From NCBI GenBank assembly GCA_963971285.1, contig OZ020254.1, forward strand, positions 16,026,932-16,090,931: a stretch of DNA of 64,000 bases, given 5' to 3'. Each line of letters begins with the position of its first letter. Within the stretch, counting starts at the first letter, position 1. The notes under the pieces are model-generated. The model was given only the letters and a program-made list of their open reading frames with translations, searched no databases and was not told the origin of the DNA. This DNA is from Astropecten irregularis (Eukaryota; Echinodermata; Asteroidea; Paxillosida; Astropectinidae). Positions 28,301 through 40,300 of the stretch are shown here, piece by piece. The position numbers were made by a program, and so were the translations under genes.

Positions 28301-31300
28301 GTAAAAAAAGTCTTTGATAAATTTAACATTCAATACCAAATGTGTGACCTTAAACTCGTCGAGTTTAAATTAAAACAAATATTAAAGGGAAAAATATCTA
28401 GGGGTCATCCACTCAGGTCGTTAATGGCTGTATGTTATCTAAAAAATGTTTCTAACGTAACCCAAGAAACAGTACAAAAGTTATTTCAAGTAGAATTAAA
28501 ATATTTTAATCAAGCGTTAAAAAGATACAACGAAACTTTTAAAGAGGAGGAGCCGTAGGGCTAACTCTCGCTTGACTTTCTTTATAACTCGGAGGTTTAC
28601 TCTCTTCGTTTTTAAACGACTTTGTCAAACTTAAACTTAATTTCCAAGTTTTTTCATAAGCTCTTTTTTTTCTTTGGCGAGTAAATCACTCGCCATCGCT
28701 TTAGCCTTTTCTTCAACTTGTCGTTCAAATTCAACTTTATTTAAATGTTTAGCTTCTTCTAACTTTGTAGAAGTTTTTAATCTTATTTTTTCTTTTAAGT
28801 CGTTAAATTTTTTAAGTTCTGACGTAATTAATATAAATTCTTCGTGAGAAATATCACCATCTTCGATGGCTTTTGACACGTATTCATCTATCGTGTTTAA
28901 CTTTGCATCTGCTAAAATTTTAATCTGATCGTGTTTTTTACTCTTTACCGTTAATTTTTTGCTTGCGTATTTAAGTACCGCGTAAAATCCAAAGGCACCT
29001 ATGCTAGTCCCCTCTAAGACTAAGCCAATTGGGGCACTAATAACACCCATTAATGCGGGGATCCCTATCGCGGCTGCAGTGACCCCCAGTACTTCAACCC
29101 CGTGCTCTACATATTGAATCGCAGAGATCCACCTTTTTAACTTTTTAAAAGAAACCTCGCGCGAGTTTCTTTCTTTACAGATTAGAGATTTAATATCTTC
29201 AATTTTTTGAAGTCGATAAATTTTAGTTTCGTCTTTAATATCATCACCGCTGTTTAAGTTTAGATCAGGATATAAAGGTTTTATTTCATTTACATTTACG
29301 GTTGCCATATTTTTAATATATAAGCGTTTTTAAATTATTTCACATTCGATTAAAATCCCCGCGCCTTTGTTATTGATGATTTTTCCTTCCTCGTTTTTAA
29401 TTGAAAAGGCAAGTTTATTAATTTTACCGTTTTTTAATGTTTTCCCAACGTGAGTTTGGTTTGTTTGGCTTGTGTGATAAAATGATAACATATTTGAAGG
29501 AAACCCGTTGTAAAAATTATCACTCGTGTTTAACTGCTCGCAATGAATAAACGTAATGTTAAATGGGTTAATATCGTAATCACCCTTATAAATGACATTT
29601 GGGATTAACCTTCCTTTGGGTAAATTGAGCAAATTAGAAACTTCTCGATTTAAACGTAGATTAAGGTTTATATCAGTGACCCTTAAGGTCACCGTTTTAC
29701 TTTCTCTATAGACTTTAAAGCTCACACCCGGTATCGCGTTTATCAATGACTCGAACCAATCGATACCATAAAATCCAGGTAAAATAATGATGCTTCCTGA
29801 TTTGCCCTCAGGCAAAGCCGTAACCTCACTCACCGGATGTAGTGCATTTACGATTGGCTCTTTATGTCTTAAAACAACGAGGCTGTTTTTAATTTGTGGT
29901 AAACGCATATTTTCTGTTTTTTCTTGATTGTCATTGTTGTATCCATATCGAAGTAAATTTGTGGCTAATACTTGGCCTTCTATGATATAGTCTATTCTTT
30001 TATTTAATAAATGTATTACATAGTTAACATAATTTTGTAATTCATCATCAAGTCTATCCCTGGCTAATTCTAGGGTTTGTTTTCGTTGTCTGAGGACCTG
30101 TATTTCTTCTTGTATTTTTATTTCCACTTCGTTAAGAATTTCAGTATCATATCCGTCAAACATCTGTGTAATAATGCGTGCTATGACTTCTTTTCTGCTT
30201 TGTTGAATTTCTTCAGTTGTCATCGATAAACGAAATTGATTCATTATCTCAGGGGTCAGTTCTAATGGCTTTGTCTGTAGTTGTGAGCTTTTATCAGTTT
30301 GTCTATTGTCTCTAGACCTACCGTTAGTATAAGCGGGTTGCCCATCTATCTCCTTTTCCCAAGTAATCTCACTGGATTTAGTTATGTTAAAATAGCCTAC
30401 CGTAAACACGAGATTTTTAACGCGAATTTGTTTTGAGCCATCTAAATTATCAATCACCTCTTGCAATTTAAACGTTTGTTCGTTTTTTGTCAAATAAAAT
30501 GTGTGTTGTATTCCGCTCATTCTTACTCTACTTTTATTATAAAAAGACTTATATTATAAATGGGAAACTCTTTAGGCGCTTTAGCTATTATCGTCAATAA
30601 AAATCATACTTTTTTTGTACAATTTAAAGATATGTCAACCGCGTATAAATTACCACGCGTTAAAACGGACGAAGCAATCGAACGATGGCAAACTAACCCT
30701 TTGTCCTTTTATCAAAACCAATTCAACTTTGCGATTTATTGTGCCACGACCGCGTGTGGAGTAGGTCTTGACCTCCTCCACAATAAAAACCAATATATTT
30801 CATCGCTGTTTCATTTTCACGTGTATTATACTATACGAAAAATATTTTATAATTTGGTAGCACCTATACCTGGTGATGATGTATTTAACGCGTTAAATAA
30901 CCGTTATGATACGAGAGCTTTTACGGACACGTGCCGTGTATTTGGAATCGATCGAAGCAAGTCTTTTAAACAAACGAGAGATACGACCTCAAACGGCTTG
31001 GGTACTGCTTTTTACTACAATTCGGGGTCGGTTCCAGTGCCGGGGAAAAACTATGACCCCCACGACTTGGGTGTAAACTACGGTACGTATGCAGGCTCAA
31101 CTTTTATGGGCTTTGGTTTAATGGATCCACCAAAAGGATCGGGTCACGCGAGTACCTATACGGTCACTTACCTTGAACAATCCAATAATGTTTTAGGTGC
31201 TTGGACAGACTTTATTTCAAAGACGAGTTCTTTTACCGATGTTGGAATTACAAAAATTAACGAATCGATTAGGGCTTACGTGTACGCGCTTTTAGGTGCA

Positions 31301-34300
31301 CAAGCACAAACAAAAACCAGTGCATTAACCCCGGGAACCGGTTTAGATGCACAGCATCAGTTTGTTACCATCGTAGAAAGTCTTATTAATAGCGAACCAG
31401 ATTTAGAGCAGAGTATCAATCAATTTCAAGATTCACTGCAGTATGCTAAAACTCCACTCAACTTTGTCGTAAGACCCGGGCTATACCTCATTCCATCAGA
31501 TATGGATTTAAGGGTAGGCATACACGATGGTTACAATAATAACTTGCAAATTGCACCTTTAACCGCTAAACCGGGATTTCAACCAACCTTAAACGCTCCG
31601 ATACAAGTTGATGACTTTGATCCTCAGCCAACCCTTGAACCCAAACCCACTCAAAAACCAACAGAAGAACCTACACCACGTTTATCACCTATACCTAAAA
31701 CCTCAGAGTCAAATCCTAAAGCATCTTTAGACATTCATCAAGATGAAAAATTATCTTTAACGATAGGAACAGTTGCAATCATTACGATAGGAGTTTTAGT
31801 CTACAAAATTTTGACTTAGAAAAATATAAATATTTAAACCAAAAAAAATACCCCCAAGCTCAAAAGAGCTTGGGGGTTATTTTTTTTTTATTATTTTGTT
31901 AAAAAACAAAAACTACCAATTATTTTTAATATAAGCAATAATTAAAGCACCTGCACCTATAAATAAAGCCCACACGTGTTCTGCTAGCCAGCCAACTGAT
32001 TTACTTAAAACATTTAGTAACCAACTTATGACGCTACCAATGACCCCCGGCAGCGCACCTAATGCGGCTAACCCTAATTTTTTCAAAGCGTTTGCTAAGT
32101 TTTCCAAGTGCTTGTGTACCCACTCTTTGATGCCACCTCCTGATGGTGGCTCAGGTTTAGGCGCGGGTGGTTCTGGGGTTGGGATACCTACACCTCTAAC
32201 GGCTGCTACCACCGAGCTTACCAGTGTGCTGATGGCCATAGAAATTGCTGCTAAAATACTCGCGATCGTGACACCTTGCTCTTTAAATAAAAACTTAATT
32301 TTTTCTCTAAGCGTTACATCGCTGTCTAACATTATATTGATTGTTTCTTTGACGCGATTGATTTGAGATTTTATTTTATCTGATTCTCTAATGATATTAT
32401 TAGACCTTTCTCGTATTTCAATGTTTATATTTTCTAACTCTTTTGTGAGTGATCTTAATTGTTCTTCATCTTCTGCTTTCTTTGCTTCGTTTAATTCTTT
32501 TTTAACTCTTTCTTTTGTCTCATTTAACTCAGTTAGCTTTGTTTGTTCCAATAATAAATTTCCTTTAATCGATTGTAATGTTTTGTCTAAACCGCGTAGC
32601 TCTCTGATATTAAATTCGGTTTGTTCATCAATATTGGTTTCTTGTTCGAGTTCTTCTATAACATTACTCGTTTGATCAGCTGCTTGTGGTAAATCTTGTA
32701 AGGGTATGTTTTCACTTTGAATATTAGCTAAAGATGTACTTGCTTGTTGAAGCGCTGTGCTTGCTTCTTTGCTGCGTTTTGATGTTTTAAAATCAACAAT
32801 TTTTAAATCTTCTCGCATAAAAAGAGATCTATGTTCAATTCCTTTACCTTTTGTTCTAGAATATATTGTATTCACAGAAGCAAATTTTTTAGGATTATTA
32901 TCCAACGTTAATAATATTTTAATTTCATCTTTTTTGTAATATATTCCATCCTTTTCAAATCTAAAGTTTTCCCATTTAATTAATTTGGAAGTTTGATAAC
33001 CTTCACTTCTTATGCTAGCATAAAAATTTTTAATGTATTGTTTTTGAAGTTGAAACGAGTAATCAATATTTTCACCATTACGAAGAGCACTTGATTCTTC
33101 TTGTTGTTCTTGTCTACCACCACCTAGTAAATTATTTAATCGAGCTTGATTTTCTTCAGAATCGAGTTCGGTATTATCATAAACGGGGTTGTTAAATTGT
33201 TGATCGTCTCTATCTTCTGTTTCATTTAACAGGGGATCATTTTCTTGATAATCAAAATCATCCATCTTTAATTATTTATTATATACACATTTTAAACTGT
33301 AGGTTTATTTATAATACTACCCGGTAAGATTCCCTGTGTGACCAGCCACTGTTGCGTTGCTAAAGAACCTCCGACTAATGCGGTTAGTTTAGCCGCATCT
33401 TCTACGCTAAGCCTATCTAAATCAGGCGATTTAATTTTGAGTAATTTTTTACTTACCATCGAGTATCCCATGGTTAAAAGGCTTAACACTGCACCATGAT
33501 AAACTGTGTTTGCTATTCCGTTTATATCAATATTTGTATTTGCCATTCTTACTATATAAGTTTTTAAAATTTAAATTAGTTCCCCTTTTTTAAAGATTGA
33601 TAAAAGGGAAAGCCAATGGTGACTGCTGCTATTAAAACACAAATATAAACTGCGGCGGCAATATCATTTACGGTTGTTTCATCCATTTTTAATATATAAA
33701 CATTTAAAAAATCAATCCATTAAAAGTTCTTCGGGTTGACTCTGTGGTAGACTTGGTTTTGTTATTTGAATAGGTTTAGAGTTTTTTGGTGATTTGTTTG
33801 ATGATTTATACAATAAAAAACCTATACCGCCTACTAAAATTAAACCGCCAACATAAAGTAATCTCGAATCAGGGGTATTTTGAATAATCTCCGACTCTGT
33901 CTCTTCTGTTTTCATTTTAGCTAATTGCTCTTTCATTTTTTTATTATGTTCTGCTAGGCGTTTACCTTGTTCAACGCGTTTAGCGTTTTTAGGTTTTACG
34001 GTTTGTTTTTTAGTTACTTGGGTCACTGGGGTTGTTGGTATCGGTGCTGGTGCTGTTGTTGGGGGTGCTGTTGGTAAAGCTTGCTCCTTCTCCTGATGCA
34101 TAGTTGTCATTTGAATTATTTATTATATAAGTATTTTTATTTGTTGTGGATTTGTTAAAGTTTAAATGTTTTGTGGTAATAAGTGTTGCTATCAAAGGTG
34201 ATAGATAGACACCATATTTGTAACAAACCTCACTAAGTGCATAAGCTAAGCTATTACTAATGATAGGATCGTTATTTAAATCATTGGTTAAATTTTCCTC

Positions 34301-37300
34301 AGAATTTAAGCTAATTCTAATTCCTAAAATATCAGCCGGAGTTGCTAAACCTATAGCTCGTGCATACAAACTCAAAATTGAGTTACCCACTGTAGCTACC
34401 ACTTCTTTACCGAATTTAACTTGATACCGGTTAAATAATTTTTCTTGATCTGCAGGTGTTAGTGCTTCTATGTCTTTGATGGTGTATTCTTTGCCTAAAT
34501 ATTTTTTTGAATCACCTGCTGCAACTATGCCACAAAGTCGATCTTTATAACTACTGTCGTTTGTTGGTGTTGAAGGTGTATTTACATCGCTATTTATAAT
34601 TGTTGTCAAGTCGTTCATTTTACTATATAACAACTTATAAATTTTGTTAAAGCAAAATAAATTATAACATAAGTAGCTTAAGTTTAAAGTGATAACAAAC
34701 TTAATAATAACATCAACGTATTGTAGCATTGGTGTTTTTTATTTATAACAAAATTAAAAATTGCTATAAATAACTTGATAGGTAGTTATTAGCAAATTTT
34801 TAACAAAATACAACAAATGATAACAAACTTAATAATAACATCAACGTATTATAGCATTGGTGTTTTTTATTCATAACAAAATTAAAAATTGCTATAAATA
34901 ACTTGATAGGTAGTTATTAGCAAATTTTTAACAAAATACAACAAATGATAACAAAAATTAGGTTGTTAATCAAAAACTTGATATGAAACTGGAGGTTCTG
35001 TGTTAATAACCAATTTACTATATTTTTTATCGCACAAATGTTTTTTAATTACGTCTCTTTTTTGATCACACACAACATCATTTTCATCTAATGCAATATC
35101 AAAACTCGTTTTATCTTTTGTATAAAACATCGCAACCCAACTTGTATTCTCACGATAGTCTTTTAAAACCGAATTATACTTTTGTGTTAATAACCAACAG
35201 CTATGGTTATAATGCCTCCCAGAAAAAGCGATTTTGCTCAACGCACATGTTTTTTTTCGATATTTTATTTCCTGCTGACTCGAACAATCATCTATGATAA
35301 ATAATGTTTTTATTCCATCTAAAATATTTTGATACAAATCTAGGGCTTCATTTAAAGTTATTTTTTCAAAGTCTAAATCACACAAATATACATTTTCATC
35401 CATTGATATCCAAAGCCTCGATAAATAAGTTTTATTTTTAAATAAGGTCGGGCAAATGACCACGATCGATTCAAATTTATCACGATATTCGGTTTCCAAT
35501 AAATCTAAAATCCATTTAGTCTTTCCCGAGTTTGTTTTTCCTACAATTAAAGCACAATGACAAGATTCCATTTATTTTAATAAGCTTTTAAAAAACTAAA
35601 TTCTTAAAATTTCCATCCTCAATGGTTAATTGCGCATCCATGACTAAAAATACAAACATCGTTAAATCTCCCGCTGTTTCAGCCTCTCGAGTCATCTGAA
35701 TCTGAATTCCTCCTCCGTCGTTTAAACGTCTTCCACTTCCGTGAGCACTATTATCATCAGTTGAGCGAAAATCTAGCCACAGGCCGTATTTATCTTTATA
35801 GTAGTCAGCCATTTCTAGACCCACTAAATTTAAATCTTTTACAATCGATTGACCATTTTCGGTATCACTATCACCAAAAAATTTATTAACTTCTTGCCAG
35901 TGCTGATACTCAAACATACCTTGCGAAAAAAGTTGATTGGGTTTTCCTTCAACCGTAATGCTGGTTTTGCTAATGTGAGGGTTGTAAAATCTTTGAGGGT
36001 TTTTTACCGTTGGATCTCTAAATAAGATTAAAACACCTTTGAGACTTTTAATCGGTTGATTAATCATAACGTTCCATAAGGTATCTGATTTGTTGATCGA
36101 TCTTGTTTCTAAATTATGTACGTGATCAAAAAGATAGTATTTCATTCGTTTGTTTTTTAGCTCTTGTGTCAAATCTCGGTTAGTGACAACTTCGTATTCA
36201 AGCGTTAAATCTGAAATTGAATATTGGGCACTTGTATCCGCGCTATTAACGACTTTATCGTGATCGTTAAATGTTAATTCATACGTTAGGGGCTGCTTTA
36301 GACTGCTAGGATAAAAAGGATGATGTGCCGTTAAAAGCTCAATATCTAAAGGAATACAATATCGATTACCAAACGCGTCAGCGATAGCTTTATCTTTTCC
36401 GCTATTATTTTCAGCATCAGCATCTGCCGCGCCTAATCTTAATTTTGTGACGTTTTCTTTTTCAAGGCCTACATAAGCCATATTTCGTGTAATGTAGGGG
36501 TGCAGCCAGTTATCTTTAAAATTGTGAAAGACATCCGCATCGCGATAACTCACGATTGTGTTACCTTGAAGCCTAACATTGATTTCGCGTATTAAGTTAC
36601 GACATAAGTTGTTAAACACCGTTCGATTACCATCTGTCCCTCCCTCTAACTCGAGTTTAAAAGCGAGTTTAGAAGTACCGGGTACGATAACATCGTCGGG
36701 TCCTAATTGCGGAAACTTAACGATGAGTTTTTGACCAGCCGCAATCGTGCTTGGATTATGAGTGATTGACACTTCTCTTCGTTCGCCTTTAATGGCTTTA
36801 GGGATTTTAAGACGCCTCATTGGGTTTAGTTTTTTACCGTAATGATTCATAGTTCAAAATAGTGTGTTTTTAATATATAAGGTTTTTAAATTAGTATAAA
36901 TAAAAAGATGGCAGGAATAGCAATGATGGTTGGCGGGGCAGTAGTAAATGCGTTAGCGTTTACCGGTAGTAACTTTTTATTTAGCAGTTTATCAAAACAA
37001 CAAATTGACAAAGAACGAAAAAGACACGACTTAGCATTAGAAAAATTAGCGCGAGCCAAAGAAGATTGGGAACAACAACGCGTTAAATATCTCGATTATT
37101 TGAATAAACGTATGGTACAACAAAAATTATCAGAAAAAACGTTTAGTAACGTAAACGAAGCGCTTAGAGTGTACAGCGAAATAACGGGTGAAAATTACGA
37201 TTTAGAATTACCACCTAAACCAAAACTTAGTGACTTTTATACTCCGAGTGATGATCAACAAATTAGAGAACTCGTGTGGGTATTAGGTGGTACAGCCGCA

Positions 37301-40300
37301 GTGGGATTCTTCATTTATAGATATGTATAAAATAAAAATGAGTGAGTTAAATAAAAAACAAAGAGAACAGCTTTCAGGTTTGTTTTACAGTCCTAAAGGT
37401 TATTGGAAAGGTGAGGGTGCTGTCACGCATTTGCATAAAAAAACGGGGGTTGATAAACAAAAAGTTAGATCTTGGTTAAAAAAACAAGCCGTTTGGCAAA
37501 TTTATTTACCACCTCCCTCATATGTACCCAGGCCGACGGCAATGTCGAGTGATTGGTTAGAACCAAATTACATACATCAGTTAGATATATTATACTTACC
37601 CTGGGATCGAGTTAAACAAAAAACGTTTAAATACGCGTTGACGGTCATAGACGTGGCGAGTCGGTATAAAGAGGCTGAACCCATAACTTCTAAAGTTGCC
37701 GGTCAAGTGAAAGACGCGATTATTAAAATTTACAAGCGTTCGTCTTTAACGTGGCCTAAATTAGTACAAATCGATGCTGGAACAGAATTTAAAGGAGATT
37801 TTAAAAAGTTGTTTCAGTCTCATGGCGTAGAGATCAGTGTAGGTGTGCCGGGTGTGCATCGATCGCAAGGAGTGGTCGAAAGATTTAACCGAACCTTAGC
37901 CGAAAGATTATTCGGACATCAATACGTGCAAGAAATGCTTGATCCGCAGGCGAGAAACGTTGAATGGGTGGTGAGGTTGCCCCAGGTTATAAAATCCCTC
38001 AATGAAGAAACAACACGATTGATTCGAGATTCAAAAGATAAAGAAATCACTCCTACGCAAGCGATCAAGTTAAAACGGGTTAAACAATTACCCTCATCAC
38101 CACAAAAAACAAACGTTAGTGATCTTCCGACTAATGTTTTAGTTCGTTATTTATATCAACCAGGGGAACAAGAAGGAGGTACGGTGAGGAGGGCTACCGA
38201 TCCCATATGGAGCGTTAACATGTATCAAATTGAAAAAAGAACGAGTCAATTTAAAATCATGAGTGGTAAAAAAGTTACTACAGGTCCTACGCTTTATTAC
38301 TTAAAAGACGGACCCAAACGATCGTTTGTGAAAGAAGAACTTCAAATCGTTCCAGATGACACCGAATTGCCAGAATCTTGATATTTAATTTTTTTATTGC
38401 CAAATGCTAAAGTATTGATTCCATCGGATAAAATATATCTTTTCCCATCCCAAGGAGACAACGATTCTTTTTTGACTTTAGTTGAATAAATAACGTGTTT
38501 TTTGTTTTGAATTAAATTCATTTCATCTTGTCTAGATTTTTTAGTTATTAAACACTCGTAATAACATTTAGCCTTAATATTTTTTTCAGTTACAACGCGA
38601 GTTATTCCTTTAGCTTTTTTAGTCTCTTTATCATCTTCATCTATAATTGAATACATTTTTGATCTTAGACACGTGGCTGATTTGATAATTTTCCCGCCGT
38701 ATTCATCTTTCATTTTTCCAATCACTTTTTTATTTATTGGGTCGTATAATGGATGATTGGTTTTATAATTTGATAAATCATAGAGACTCGTGTCTTTTTT
38801 AATATCATCATAAACATCATCAGTATTAATGATGCATAATAAACTGTCTGTGTCAGTATACATGAGTTTGATATTATTTTTATAAGTTTTCTTCAGGTGA
38901 TTGTAATAAAAATCATACATTAAAGATTTGCTTAAATCTAAAATACTAACACCGCAATAGATGGGTTTATCTAAAACCGTTTTTGTTTTATACTTTTCAA
39001 AAAAAGTTATATTAAAATTTTTAAAAATATTTGCTGTTTTAAATGAAGGTTTACTAACAAGTTTAGCAACTTTTTTAGCCGACTTTTCGGTGTTATCATC
39101 GATAAGGATCTTACCATCTATTCTATTTCGAACATTTTCCATCGTTTTACCAAAAACAGAATTGTTCATTAGTTTATAAAAATTCTTTTCAAAATCCGTG
39201 GTTGCTAATGTTCTAAGTTGAGTATTTTTATCGATGTAAGATTTCATCCAAGTTTTTTGTTCAAATCGTAAAACGCGGTGTACTTTAGTTAGTTTCAATC
39301 CAAACGATAAATATTGTTTTAAGGATTTATAGTGAACGACATATTTTTTTCTAGGATATAATGTTGCAATGAGTTTATCTTCGCACGAGGCTTTTACTTT
39401 GTTCGAGAGTAATTCTTTTTGATACGGGCTAAACCATTCTTTAGAGACGGTTATGTTTTCCGGGGCTAAAGGCAAATCATTGTGTAAATCATGAAGTTTC
39501 TTGGGATATTCTAGATCAACTTCTAACATAAATCCATATTTAAAGTCATCTTCTAAACCTAAAATATGATCGGTTGAAAATTGTTTAACTTGGTTTTCTG
39601 ATAACCATTCAAAACCGCCAACGGGTAACGGTTGACTCATCGCCCAACCGTATAAATTATTTGCGTCTAAATAAAGTAAATAACTCGATTCTTTCTTAGA
39701 GTCATAATCTATTAAATATTTGTTGTTTGCTTCGTGATGTCTACATTGTCCTACGCTAGAATAACCACCTCTTTTTCCTTTTTCAAAAAATAAATATTTA
39801 TCTATATCCGTTAAAAGTTCTAGTTTTATTTTACTATGTTTTAATAACGCGTCCCAGGCTAACCCTGGGGCGGTGATATAATTCGCGGGATCTAGACGAT
39901 AGGTTTTTTTACAGGTGTGTCTAAAATTTTGAAACACATCGGCTAATAATAACGTATCGGTGGTCACGTATAAATCGTGATAATCACCCAAAGTTTTACA
40001 GTTGAAGGTTTTCCAAACATCCTGAGCCCTTTGATATTCTTTTTGCGTGATATCTTCGAGTTTTAAATGACTATAAAATAATTTTCTTGGTGGGAGTTGC
40101 TGTTCTTCAAAACGCTTAAAAGAATTCATATATTCATAAGGATAAATACCCTTTTGTAATAACAGCGTTATGTCATTATCATTGTTAAAATGTTGTTTTA
40201 ATAACTTAAACTCATCTTTAGGACAATTTTTGACTAATTTATCGAGTGACTCTGCCATAAAATTAAAAGAATCTATAAAACGTAATCCACCTAACCCAAT

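Noticed and set aside
34619..34729. 37-codon N-terminal extension of the 202-aa Polinton gene
   Set aside because: It would run through the TTATATAGTAA motif and into the tandem repeat; the internal Met directly after the motif is better.
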